In this document: one piece after another, positions 17,841 to 29,700 of the stretch
Layout of the letters: each line of letters opens with the position of its first letter
Position numbering within the stretch: position 1 is the stretch's first letter
NCBI RefSeq assembly: GCF_000316605.1
Contig: NC_019683.1
Coordinates: 4,510,036-4,574,035 of the forward strand
Source: [Leptolyngbya] sp. PCC 7376
GTDB lineage: Bacteria > Cyanobacteriota > Cyanobacteriia > Cyanobacteriales > MRBY01
Reading direction: 5' to 3'
DNA length: 64,000 nucleotides
Program-made: the position numbers and the translations under genes
The notes under the pieces: generated by a model
What the model was told of the DNA's origin: nothing
The model's input: only the letters and a program-made list of their open reading frames with translations
Databases searched by the model: none

Positions 17841-18409
17841 TCGAGTGAGGTGCAATAGCAGCAATGTGTAAACCAGCATCGAATATCATCAAGGGTAATC
17901 TTGGAAAAAGCTACCTCAATTGCCTTGTCTAGAGCTAGATAAGTTCTTGCCCCGATACTTTTCAAGGTACTTTTCAACTTTGACCAGCAATTTTCAATGG
18001 GTGAAAAATCTGGAGAATAGGGAGGAAGGTAAATCAACTTAGCTCCCACGGCCTCAATCATTGTGCGTACTGACTCTCCTAAATGAATCGAACAGTTATC
18101 CATCACCACACATGCTCCCGCCCATAAGTTTGGTATTAACTTCTGGCTGATGAATGCTTCAAAGGTTAATCCATCCGTACTCCCCAGCAGATGATAATTA
18201 GCGACCATTCCCTTGAAGCCTAATGCTCCAATCAAAGAAACATTCTTGCCTCGTTTACTGGATTTCGGACTATAAGCTCGTTTCCCTTTCTCAGAACGTG
18301 CCCTCAGTCTTGTCATGGCTAAGTTCACGCCCGATTCATCGATAAAAATCAAGTTTTTCGCTAGAGTCGCTTGCATTTTCTGCCAAAAATCATATCTGGC
18401 TTGTTGCAC
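17837..18409 (-). CDS. IS630 transposase, catalytic part (second frame)
   Basis: This frame holds the DDE domain of an IS630/Tc1-mariner transposase: Asp in LIFIDESGVN, Asp in CVVMDNCSIH, and Glu in PPYSPDFSPIENCWSKLK. The listed Met is internal. The frame is open upstream to the eight-A run (18442-18449, T8 on the plus strand), where it joins the first transposase frame by +1 (or -2) slippage. Transcriptional or ribosomal slippage on A-runs is known for IS630-type elements, so the pair probably encodes one fused transposase. A simple disabling indel is the alternative. Confidence 0.85.
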   Translation of the reverse strand: MQQARYDFWQKMQATLAKNLIFIDESGVNLAMTRLRARSEKGKRAYSPKSSKRGKNVSLIGALGFKGMVANYHLLGSTDGLTFEAFISQKLIPNLWAGACVVMDNCSIHLGESVRTMIEAVGAKLIYLPPYSPDFSPIENCWSKLKSTLKSIGARTYLALDKAIEVAFSKITLDDIRCWFTHCCYCTSLD

Positions 18410-18422
18410 TCGTTTTGTCGCC

Positions 18423-18821
18423 TTAAGGTCTGGATAGAATGTTTTTTTTGAGGCTATATCCCATTCTTCTTAAGGTGCGATGCATGGTGCTATTGGCCAC
18501 ACGGAGACCAGTGCGTTTCTCCATCTCATCACATAGTTCCGCTAGCGTCGCATCGTTTTTCTTGGTGAGCAACTGGCGCAATATTGTTTGATGCTCTTCG
18601 TTTAATTTGGGAGGTGTTTGTTGGCTTCGTTTTTTCGGAGCAATCGACCCTGTCAGTCGTTTTTGGTCGAGGAGCTTTTGTACAAAACTTTTCGCCACTC
18701 CAAATTGTCGGGCAAGACTACTTTGACTCACACCACCCCTTTCGTAGGCATCCACTATTTTCTGTCTTAAGTCTAATGAGTAGGCTTTCGGCAAGATGCT
18801 ACTTTCTTCCTCACCAGTCAA
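18423..18821 (-). CDS. IS630 transposase, DNA-binding part (first frame)
   Basis: 132 residues. After a short leader it contains the paired helix-turn-helix region of IS630 transposases: AYSLDLRQKIVDAYERGG, SSLARQFGVAKSFVQKLL and, further on, a winged-helix segment with NSTMHRTLRRMGYSLKK. The frame then crosses eight A residues (18442-18449) and stops shortly after; the natural continuation lies in the other frame (17837-18409). Confidence 0.85.
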   Translation of the reverse strand: MTGEEESSILPKAYSLDLRQKIVDAYERGGVSQSSLARQFGVAKSFVQKLLDQKRLTGSIAPKKRSQQTPPKLNEEHQTILRQLLTKKNDATLAELCDEMEKRTGLRVANSTMHRTLRRMGYSLKKNILSRP

Positions 18822-18926
18822 CTCACCTATACTACTTCATACACCTTGCTAGGCTGAAATTTGCTGTAAGTCTTTCCTGTTGAGACAATAAACATAAATT
18901 TCCTTCACAACATTTTGAACTGCAAC

Positions 18927-19655
18927 CTAATTTTCAGATTGCATTTTCGTCAAGGCAGAAAAATGATTAAGGGAATGTAGATGTAGGTGCATAAGCTCTA
19001 ACCAGCCTAATTGCATTAGCTCATAGATAGTCTCTTGCGATAAATTGCGGAGCTTCTCCCGACTAATCCCCAGAAAACCTTGGAGAGGCGGCTGCTCAAC
19101 ACCATCTACCCTGAGATTGGCCTGCATATCTTCTAGCAAATCTAGCTCCATTATCTTTTGGCAAAATGCCTCAGTCCCAAGATATTTAGCTTGATAATCT
19201 TGCAGAAAGGCCACGACATTATTGAGATATTGAGTCTGATTTCCTTCACCATCAAATAGTCGTTCCCCAAGTCCTTCTTGATTCCAGCCTTCAAAAGATT
19301 CATCAATGCAGACAGTGAATGTTTGCTGATCTTCACTCATCGAAAATACAAATGGATAGCGACGAACAAACGCTGGAATATAATCCGCTTGCCACTCACC
19401 AGACTCTGTCACAAATAAATTTTGCTGATCTCGAATGCCAACAATGGCAGATGGATATAAACCTGACTCGGTTTTAATGAAAACAATCGGGTAAGCTACA
19501 GCTGCTTGAAAAAATTCAACGTTGAGCAGAGGAAAAGAATTGACATCCTTGGCAAATGCAAAGCTATCAGTACTTTTCAAGCACCAATCTTTATGCTTTT
19601 CCAAAGAAATAGGAATCGCATCTTGATAAATTAGTAGTTGCTTCGACAATTTCAA
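18927..19655 (-). CDS. SapC-family protein
   Basis: 242 residues matching the SapC family (PF07277): a start around residues 38-60 with VNSFPLLNVEFFQAAVAYP, a central YPSAIVGIRDQQNLFV, then YIPAFVRRYPFVFS and a DESFEGWNQEGLGERLFD stretch. SapC was named from the Campylobacter fetus surface-layer locus and is also found near surface-protein and protein-export genes; its biochemical role is not established. No signal peptide or transmembrane helix is seen. It is transcribed away from the giant repeat protein at 20718 with about 1 kb between them, so a link with surface-protein production is suggestive only. Confidence 0.8.
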   Translation of the reverse strand: MKLSKQLLIYQDAIPISLEKHKDWCLKSTDSFAFAKDVNSFPLLNVEFFQAAVAYPIVFIKTESGLYPSAIVGIRDQQNLFVTESGEWQADYIPAFVRRYPFVFSMSEDQQTFTVCIDESFEGWNQEGLGERLFDGEGNQTQYLNNVVAFLQDYQAKYLGTEAFCQKIMELDLLEDMQANLRVDGVEQPPLQGFLGISREKLRNLSQETIYELMQLGWLELMHLHLHSLNHFSALTKMQSEN

Positions 19656-20231
19656 AAGCCTCCTTGATATTGCGAAATGGTTTCAATATTTAAAGGGTAG
19701 TCTGCCTAAGATGATTTGAGTGTGTGTTCCTCAAAAAATAAAAAATAAAATCTCACAAATTAATATTTACTACAGTGAAAACTGACTCCAAATATTTTTT
19801 AATGGACGGTCATTGCAACGCAGCGACAAAAGGATAATGACTCAGACATGCTCCAACACCATCTTTGAGAAGCACACAACCCACATACTCAATCTGTTTA
19901 CAACTTATTTTATATAAAGATTTGATGAAGTTATAGGAAGACAGACCATTATATTTTCATCAAAACAACATTAATAAAAAAACTTGTTTCTCAGTATGAT
20001 CTTATTTCCTAGCCATCAGATTTCAAATAACAGTTGAGGATAGATCTTTTCACTCTAGAAGTGTGATCTTTATCATCTTCATCTGATGTAATTAAAATTA
20101 CGATCTATGGATAGACGAGTGAACATATGGACTTCATATTTCGTCGTCTAATCTTGCGACGCTAAGCCTTTAAACATTGGTCTTTGTCAGCTCGCAAGGG
20201 TGACTACTCTTCAATTTCTTGTTTTACTGCC
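19656..20231. other. intergenic region upstream of the signal-peptide remnant
   Basis: 576 bp, AT-rich, with no convincing gene. It contains GTAATTAAAATTAC (20088-20101), a perfect palindrome that fits the NtcA core GTA-N8-TAC, and a short inverted repeat around 20051-20063. It presumably carried the promoter for the truncated paralog that follows. Confidence 0.35.
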
Positions 20232-20414
20232 ATGCCTTCTCAAACAACATCAACCTCTGTCCATCGCTCTGTTTGGAAGGTTATAGCGCAAACCGTTTTG
20301 GCGATCGCCTGTTTCTGTAAACCCAGCTTCAAAGGGTCACTGGCATTAATCGCGATCTTATCTCCCCCCATGGTGGCGATCACCGCAACAATATTTTCTA
20401 CTCCACCACCGTAG
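20232..20414 (+). pseudogene. orphan signal-peptide remnant, paralog of the giant autotransporter leader
   Basis: ATG 20232 starts 60 residues that align along their length with the first 60 of the 5136-residue protein at 20718. Both contain a variable polar start, then TVLAIACFCKPSFKGSL here against IVLAIACICRLKLKGSL there, then a hydrophobic core and a VAI cleavage-like region. The frame stops at 20412-20414, right after the cleavage point, so only the extended leader remains. An in-frame TTG at 20184 is a less likely start. It is best read as the residue of a deleted or collapsed tandem paralog. A functional leader peptide is a remote alternative. Confidence 0.6.
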
Positions 20415-20717
20415 CCCTCAATTGCTGGTGATCAAGCCACCACCCCAAATCTTTTTTGCAACCCTAAATCTTACGCAAGATACAAAAAACAACAAGTTTT
20501 TTTCAAAAGACATGACTAAAAGTGACTTTTTAGGGATTTTTTCTGAACGGGGTCTTGAGCGATATTTGAATTAGCTAAATATCTAGCGCCACCATTACAG
20601 CTTGAGCCCAAATTGCATGAACCTTCTTTTTCCATTTCCTTGATCCGAACTTTTCGAGCTAATTTGAGACCTTAGTTCAAGCTCCCCAGACCATACTGCC
20701 ACTGTTTTTTCTCCACT
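20415..20717. other. intergenic region, leader of the giant autotransporter gene
   Basis: 303 bp with no gene. It contains several T-runs and presumably the promoter and 5' leader of the gene at 20718. No clear -35/-10 pair or stable terminator was identified. Confidence 0.35.
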
Positions 20718-23700
20718 ATGTCCCTTCCTAACCCTGTTTCGTTCTCCGCTCGTTATCTAAATAGAGGTTTGACTCAGATTGTTTTGGCGATCGCCTGTAT
20801 CTGTCGTCTTAAGCTGAAGGGGTCTTTGCTACTGGTTGCAATCCTAGCTACCCCTACTGTGGCGATCGCCCAAACTACAGATCCAGATCCTTCAACAACA
20901 TCAACAGTGGGTCAGACAGTAACCAATCCAGCCACTGGCAATCAGGCAACCGTTACAGCGTTGCGGACGGATCCAAGTGGAACACCCACAGTGGGGAATG
21001 TGGCATGGGTTGACGTTGTAGATGTAGGGGATACGACGAATACCAGTTACTCAATTCTTGTAAAAAGCGCCAACGACATCATTTACAACAATGATTCTCC
21101 CGCCCTGGGTTTTACGATTACGAATATCACTGGGACAACAGCAACGCTGAGTAATGGTTCAAATACAACAACATTCTCCACTCAGCCTTTAAGCACAACG
21201 CTAGATGCAGAACTATTAGGTAATGATACTCCCGGAGCCGTTACGCCTGATGAAATTACAACAGGTGCAAGTGGTGTTGTTCGTGTCAAAACGGGAGATG
21301 ACGGTTCCAACGGCCGCGATGGTGCCTTATTTGTGCGACCCCGTAGCGGTGGAGATGGCAAAACGCCTGATGATAATAATTTTACTAACACCACAAATGT
21401 TCTAACGAATAGTCAGGTCGGTGTAGAAGTCGGAAGCGTTGGTGGAGATGGCGGTAATGGTGGAGATTCTTATCTTTCCTATTGGGATGGAGAAGATGGA
21501 GGAGATGGTGCGAAAGGCGGCAATGTTGACTTCACCAATAACCAGGGAGTAACTGTTCAAACTTCTGGCAATGAACATTACGGTATTTTTGCCTACAGCC
21601 GTAGTGGTGAAGCAGGAGATGGAGGCAGTGGCTTTGCAGCTCCGGGTGGTGGTACTGGTGGTCATACCAGTGATGGCGGTAATGTTGACGCAGAAAATAA
21701 AGGCACTGTAATCACAGATGGTACTGATGCCTACGGTATTTATGCCCTGAGTGTCAGTAACAACGGTGGTAATGGCGGCGACCAATGGGGACTTGTTGGT
21801 CGAAGTGGTAGTGCTGGCTTCGGTGGTAACGGCGGAACAGTCATTGTCTCTAATACTGTAGACGGAGAAATCTCTACAGAAGGAAACTTTTCGCACGGTA
21901 TTTATGCCCAAAGTGTTGGTGGCTCTGGTGGTTCCTCTGGTACTTCTGGTAACTTGATTCTGGCGCTCCAAGGAGATTCTGACAATGGAGGTTCTGGTGG
22001 CGATGTAACTGTTACCAACAGTGGCTCTATTAAGACAACAGGGAATGATTCTCGCGGTATTTTTGCGCAAAGTCTCGGTGGCGGCGGTGGTTCTGGTGGT
22101 AGCTCTGGTGGCCTAGTTTCCCTCGGTGGTTCTGGTTCCAGTGGTGGTGATGGCGGAAAGGTAACTGTCACAAACAACAGTACTGGTGCAATCGAAACCA
22201 GTGGCGATCGCTCGGACGGTATTTTTGCGCAATCTGTTGGTGGTAGCGGTGGTAGCGGCTCTAATAGTGGTGGCTTAGTTTCTATCGGTGGTCGAGGCAG
22301 CACTGGTGGCTTGAGCGATGAAGTAAAAGTTGAAAACTTCGGCAGTATCAAAACAGCTGGTAATACAGCCCGCGGTATTGTTGCCCAGAGTATTGGCGGC
22401 GGCGGTGGTGATGGTGGTAACTCCGGTGGTGTTTTTGCCTCTGTGGGTGGTAGCGCTGGTGCTGGTTCTAACGCTGAGAAAGTAACTATTACAAATGGTG
22501 GCAAAATCGAGACTCAAGGGACGGATTCTCATGGTGTGCTCGCACAATCCGTCGGTGGAGGCGGTGGTAATGGTGGTGGATCCGGATCCGGTAGTGCTTT
22601 TGTCGGTGTCTCTGTCGGTGGTTCTGGCAGCAGTGGTGGTAATGGCGGTCAAGTCGTTGCCAAGCTACAAGGTATCGACGCTAGTACCAGTTCCGAAATT
22701 AAAACGGTCGGCGATCGCTCCATTGGTTTCTTTGCCCAATCCGTCGGCGGCGGTGGTGGTAACGGTGGTGGATCCGTTCAAGTAACCGGGGGATTCGTCG
22801 GTGCAGGTTCTTTTTCTGTCGGTGGTTCCGGCGGCTCTGGTGGCACAGGCGGCACAGTAAGTCTCACGAAAGGAACAGGAACTAGTAACGTCTTTACCGG
22901 AGGTAATGAATCTGCTGGTGTGATGCTCCAATCCGTCGGTGGTGGTGGCGGTAATGGAGGCTTTGCCGTTGCAGTATCCGGTTCTGGTGGCCCCGCATCC
23001 GCATCTCTTAGCGTTGCAGTCGGTGGCTCCGGTGGCTCCGGTGGCACAGGCGGCACAGTAACCGTTGGTTCCTTCAATAGCTCCAACATGCTGACTAGCA
23101 CCGGCTTCAGCGGAACAATTAGCACAGTTGGCAACCAGTCAACAGGTTTCATTGCCCAGTCCGTCGGTGGTGGCGGTGGTAATGGTGGCTTGGCCGTGTC
23201 TGCCAGCGGTAGTGGTGGTGCAACATTTAGCGGTGCTATTTCAGTTGGTGTTGGTGGTTCAGCTGGCTCTGGTGGAACTGGTGGCTCCGTTTCAGCAGGT
23301 ATTGAAGGAAATATTCTTACTCAAGGTGATAACTCTGCCGGTTTTCTCGCACAATCCGTTGGCGGCGGCGGTGGTAATGGTGGCGGTAGTATTACCCTCT
23401 CCGGTTCTGGAGCTGGTATTGCTTCTGCATCAGTAAATGTTGGTGTTGGTGGTTCTGGTGGTAACGGTGGGAATGCAGGCGTTGTCTCCGCTGCAACACG
23501 TTCAGGAACAATATCAACTACTGGTAGTGATGCAGGCGGCATTATTGTCCAATCCCTTGGTGGGGGTGGCGGTAATGGCGGTTATTCCATTGGTGTTGGC
23601 GGTTCTGGAGCTGGGGTTGCTTCTGGGGCGATAAGCGTCAATGTCGGAGGTAAAGGTGGCACAGCTGGTGATGGTAATACCGTTAAGGCAGACTTGCAAT

Positions 23701-26700
23701 CTGATGTAATAACAACCGGAAATAATTCCGGTGGCATCTTGGCACAATCCGTTGGCGGTGGCGGCGGTAACGGTGGCTTTACCTTTGTCGCATCCGGTTC
23801 TGGCGCAGGTGTCGGCAGTGGCGCATTATCTATTGGCGTTGGTGGAAGCGGCAGTGCTGGTGGAGCTGGAGGTAATGTAAATGCTTCGTCAACAGGAACA
23901 ATCCAAACTTCTGGCGATAGTTCAATCGGTTTCAATGCCCAGAGTCTCGGCGGAGGCGGCGGTAATGGTGGCTTCAGTATTACGCTCTCCGGTAGTGGCG
24001 CAGGAGTAGGTAGTGCTGGGATTAATGTCGGTGTTGGAGGAGATGGCGGCAGTGGCGGTTCCTCCGGTACAGTGACAGGTTCGACGTCGGGAGATGTCAC
24101 AACTGTCGGAAAAGATTCCATTGGTGTTCTTGCTCAGAGTGTCGGTGGTGGTGGCGGTAATGGTGGTTTTGCCATTGGTGTCACTGGTTCCGGAGCAGGG
24201 ATTGGTAGTGGCACAGTCAATGTTGGTGTTGGTGGGTCTGGTGGCACAGCTGGGGATGGAAATACTGTTAACTTGACCGTTACCAATAATGTGACAACAG
24301 GAATCGCCAACCGTATTGATGACGAAGGAGATAACTCCCATGGTGTCGTTGCTCAAAGTCTTGGCGGCGGCGGCGGTAACGGTGGTTTTGCAATTAATGC
24401 ATCTGGTTCTGGCGCAGGTGTTGCCAGTGGTTCTGTCGATGTAAGTGTTGGTGGTAAAGGCGGTGGCGGCGGTGATGCTAGTACTGCAACCAGTGATGTT
24501 ACAGGAACGATTACGACCTACGGTGACAATGCAATTGGTGTCATCACCCAATCTGTCGGTGGCGGTGGTGGTAACGGTGGCTTTACAGTTACGGCAAATG
24601 GTTCTGGTGCAGGTGTTGCTAGTGCGAGTATTACAGTGGGTGTCGGTGGTAATGGTGGTACTGGTGGCAATGGTGCAAATGTAGATGGAGACTTTGATGG
24701 TTCGATCACCACGGCTGGAGAAGGGTCTTCTGGTTATGTTGCTCAATCCGTTGGTGGTGGTGGTGGTAACGGTAATTTCTCCATCACAGCAACTGGCTCT
24801 GGTGCTGGCGTTGGTAGTGGCGCGTTAGGTGTATCTGTCGGTGGTAATGGTTCTGCTGGTGGTACTGGCGGTGCAGTGGATGTTGATTTTACTGGTGGTG
24901 TGAATACTGCTGGTAATAAAGCGCTTGGTATTGTGGCTCAATCCATTGGTGGTAGTGGTGGTAATGGCGGCTTCACTGTAGCTGCATCAGGTAGTGGTGC
25001 TGGTGTTGGTAGTGGAGGTCTAGCGATTGGTGTTGGTGGTGATGGTGGTACTGGTGAAAATGCGAGCACTGTTAGCCTTACTGTTGATGAGAAAAACACT
25101 CTAACTGACACATCAATTACGACAACTGGGGATGAGGCGATCGCCGTCATTGCGCAGAGTGTCGGTGGTGGCGGTGGTAATGGTGGCTTTAGCGTCACTG
25201 CAACTGGTTCTGGTGCTGGCGTTGGTAGTGGAACTGTCTCCGTAGGCGTTGGTGGCGATGGTAACTCTGCTGGAGACGGTGGAGCGGTCACCGTAGACAT
25301 CGACAATGCGGTCAATACTGACGGCGAAAAATCTCGCGGTGTTGTTGCCCAATCCCTCGGTGGGGGCGGTGGTAATGGTGGTTTTGCCGTAAGCGTTTCC
25401 GGTAGTGGTGCAGGCGTTGCGAGTGGGTCTGTCAACGTTGGCGTCGGTGGTGAAGGAAACAGTGGCGGTGCAGCAGGCGCGGTTGATGCCACAGCGAACG
25501 GAGACATTACAACAAAAGGCAAAGACTCTACAGCATTTACTGCCCAAAGTATCGGCGGCGGTGGTGGTAATGGTGGTTTTGCCGTAACAGTTGGGGGCTC
25601 TGGTGGTGGCACAGTCAGCGGCACAGTCAATGTTGGCGTTGGCGGCTCTGGTGGTGGCGCAGGTAGTGCAGGCTCTGTTACTGCGAAAACCACAGGTAAT
25701 ATCTCTACAACTCTCGAAGATTCGGGCGGTTTACTTGCTCAATCCCTTGGTGGCGGCGGCGGTAATGGTGGTTTCTCCGTCAATGTTGGTGGTTCCGGCG
25801 CAGGTGTCGTTAGCGGGAACGTTAATGTTGGCGTTGGTGGTTCCGGCGGCACAGCGGGCAATGCCGACACAGTCAATGCAACAGCTGAAGGCACAATCAC
25901 AACATTAGGAGCTGACTCTACAGCGTTTATGGCTCAGAGCGTCGGCGGTGGCGGCGGTAATGGTGGCTTTACAGTCAATGTTGGAGGCTCCGGTGCAGGT
26001 ACAGTCAGCGGCACGGTCAATATTGGTGTTGGTGGATCTGCTGGTGCTGGTGGTGCATCTAACTCTGTTACTGCACTCGCGACACAAACTATCTCTACCA
26101 CTGGCGATCGCTCGTCCGGATTTATCGCCCAATCCCTTGCTGGCGGAGGCGGTAATGGCGGATTTACAGTCGGTGTTGGCGGCTCTGGCGCAGGTACAGT
26201 CAGTGGCAATGTCGAAATTGGTGTTGGTGGTTCCGGCGGCAATGGCGGTAACGCTAGCTCTGTTAATGCAACAGCGGAAGGAACAATCTCCACAGAAGGT
26301 GAAGATGCCCTTGGTTTTGCCGCTCAGTCCATCGGTGGTGGTGGTGGTAATGGCGGCTTTACGGTTGGCGTTGGTGGCTCTGGCGCAGGTACAGTTGGTG
26401 GCGCTCTAAACGTTAATGTTGGTGGTTCTGGCGGTAATGGCGGAACAGCTTCTACTGTTGTCGCAACAGCGAAAGATAACATTTCCACAAAAGGTCTTAG
26501 GGCAACTGGCTTTACAGCTCAGTCCCTTGGCGGTGGCGGTGGTAACGGTGGTTTCGCAGTAACCGTTAACGGCAGTGGTGCAGGCACAGCAAGTGGCGCA
26601 ATAAGTATTGGTGTTGGTGGTTCTGGTGGTGATGGCGGTTCTGCAAATACCGTTGAAGCAACTGCTGAGGGCACTATCACAACAGAAGGAAACGAAGCAT

Positions 26701-29700
26701 CTGGATTTGTCGCCCAATCCATCGGTGGCGGTGGTGGTAACGGCGGATTTGTCGTTAATGTCACTGGAAGTGCTGCAGGAACAGGCAGTGCTGCACTAAA
26801 TATTGGTGTTGGTGGTAATGGAGCTTCCGGTGGTGCAGCTAATGCAGTAACAGCAACAGCAAAGCAAGATATTTCGACTAAGGGGAATGATTCCTTTGGC
26901 TTCCTTGCCCAATCCCTTGGTGGTGGCGGTGGTAACGGCGGATTCAATGTCGGAGTTACCGGCAGTGCTGCAGGAACAGGTAGCGGTGCATTAGGTATTA
27001 GCGTTGGCGGCAAAGGCGGCACAGGTGTCGATGCAAGTACAGTTACTGCGACTGCCGAAGGAAATATTTCTACCGAAGGAGAAGACTCTACAGCATTTGC
27101 CGCTCAATCGATTGGCGGCGGCGGTGGTAATGGTGGTTTCTCGGTAAATGTCGTAGGAAATGGCGCCGGAACTGGCACCGGAACTCTTAGCGTCGGTGTT
27201 GGTGGAGAAGGTGCTGGCGGTGGCGCTGCTGATGCAGTTACGGCAAAGGTCGTCGGCAACATCACCACAAAAGGCGCAAACTCTTCTGGTCTCCTAGCCC
27301 AATCCATTGGCGGCGGCGGCGGTAATGGCGGTTTTTCTGTTAGCGTCCAAGGCTCAGGTGCAGGAACTGGTAGTGCAGCCCTGAATGTTGGTGTTGGCGG
27401 CGACGGTGGTGATGCTGGTAATTCCGGTAGCGTCGATGCAACTGCGGAAGGAACAATCACAACTGAAGGAAAAGAAGCCATTGGTTTTGCTGCTCAATCT
27501 ATTGCTGGAGGCGGTGGTAATGGCGGCTTTAACGTCAATGTTACAGGCAACGGTGCTGGGACTGGTGCAGGATCACTTAATGTTGGTGTTGGTGGCTCCG
27601 GTGCTGGTGGCGGCAATGCTTCCACAGTTACCGCATTAGCAAAACAAGATATTTCGACGAAGGGTGAAGGGGCATTAGGATTTATTGCTCAATCCCTTGG
27701 CGGAGGGGGCGGTAATGGCGGCTTTAACGTCAATGTCGGTGGGACTGGTGCAGGTACTGGCAGCGGCAACCTCGATATTAGTGTTGGTGGTTCCGGTGGT
27801 GGTGCTGGCAATGGTGCTGCGGTGACAGCTCAAGCTGATGGCAAAATCACAACAGAAGGCAAAGATGCAACGGCCTTTACTGCCCAATCCATCGGTGGTG
27901 GTGGTGGTAATGGTGGCTTCTCTGTAAACGTCACGGGTTCTGGTGCTGGTACTGGTAGTGGTTCTTTGGCGATCGGTGTTGGTGGTTCTGGTGATGGCGG
28001 TGGTATCGCTGGTGCAGTAACAGCGAAATCTTTTGGTGATATCAGCACTACAGGCGATGACTCCTTTGGTATCTTGGCGCAATCCGTTGGCGGCGGCGGC
28101 GGTAATGGTGGCTTTAATGTGACCTTAACTGGCTCTGCTTCCGGCAAAGGTGGCGCTGCAGTCGGCATTGGTGTTGGTGGTAAAGGTGGTGGCGGCGGTA
28201 GCGCTGATACTGTTGACTTAACCGTGGGTACAAGCTCAACCAGTACAACAGTTACAACAGCTGGCTTTGGCTCTACTGGTATCGCAGCTCAATCCCTTGG
28301 TGGCGGCGGCGGTAATGGTGGCTTTAATGTGACTGGTGCATTGTCCTACGCAACAAGTGGCAGTGCTGCATTAGGTATTGGTGTTGGTGGCTACGGCGGT
28401 GATGGTGGTAATGGCGCAAACGTTACTTCGACAATTTATAGCGATGTCACAACCTCAGCGACGACTCCCGATGGCGAAGATAAGACCGGTTCTGCTGGTG
28501 TTTTAGTTCAAAGTGTCGGTGGTGGCGGCGGAAATGGTGGCGTCAATGTTGCTGGTGCTATTTCCGTTTCGAAAAATGCATCTGGGGCGGCGGCGATCGG
28601 CGTTGGTGGTTTCGGTGGCGATGGTGGTACAGCAGGCAAAGTCGTCAATAGCTTAACTGGTGATGTCAGCACATCCAGTGATGATGGCTTTGGTGTCGCA
28701 GTTCAATCCATCGGCGGTGGCGGTGGTAACGGCGGCGTGAATGTTTCCGGTACTGTCTCCTTCTCTAACACAAGCGGTAGTGGAGCCATTGGTGTTGGTG
28801 TCGGTGGCTTCGGCGGCGGCGGCGGCACATCGGGTGAAGTCGAAAACGCAGTTGTTGGCTTCGTCGAAACTGCGGGGGACAATGCCATTGGTATCGCCGC
28901 CCAATCCCTCGCTGGTGGTGGCGGCAATGGGGCCGTTAATGTTACTGGCGCAATCACTGCATCAGGTAATAGCAACAGTGGAAACCTTGCTGTTGGTGTC
29001 GGTGGCTTTGGTGGCGATGGCGGTAATGCAGCGGCAGTCACAAATAATGTCACGGGTGGGGTCACAACTGCGGGGAAAGATTCGAGTGCGATCGCCTCCC
29101 AGAGTATTGGTGGTGGCGGTGGTAACGGTGCTACTAATGTCACCGCAGGAATTAATGTTTCTGATGGTTATGGCGGCACAATTGGTGTAGGTGTCGGTGG
29201 TTTCGGTGGCGGCGCAGGCAATGCTGGTTCCGTCACAAGCACTATTACGGCATCCAGTAATCCCAATAGTCCTGGTAATAACTACATCATCAAGACTGGT
29301 GGCGATGATTCTTCCGGTGTTATCGCACAATCCCTTGGTGGTGGCGGCGGTAATGGCGGCGTTAACGTTACAGCTGGAATTAATCTTTCTGGTGAAAGTG
29401 GCGCAGCGATTGGAGTAGGTGTCGGTGGCTTTGGCGGCGGCGGCGGTACTGGTGCTGCGGTTGACCTTGCCGTGACAAGTGACATCGAAACGACTGGCGA
29501 AAACTCCCATGGTATTTTGGCGCAATCAGTCGGTGGTTCCGGCGGTAATGGTGGTACAAACGTAACTGGGACGCTTTCCTTTACAGCTGCAGCGAGCGCT
29601 AATTCTAAGACTGGTGCCGTATCAATCGGTGTAGGTGGCTTTGGTGGCGATGGCGGTAGTTCTGGTGCTGTAGAAATTGATTACACAGGAAAAATTGATG

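Larger units (their letters stand above)
17837..18838 (-). mobile_element. IS630-family (Tc1/mariner-like) insertion sequence
   Basis: About 1 kb containing a two-frame IS630 transposase on the minus strand. The ends are estimated from TA dinucleotides just outside the reading frames (17838-17839 left, 18831-18835 right). I could not align convincing terminal inverted repeats; GTGAG occurs close to both tips in the right orientation. The boundaries may be off by up to 15 bp on each side. Confidence 0.75.

Noticed and set aside
20088-20101. GTA-N8-TAC palindrome as a second NtcA site
   Set aside because: No TAN3T -10 box at the right distance, and a six-base match is expected by chance several times in 64 kb; it is kept only as a note in the intergenic entry.
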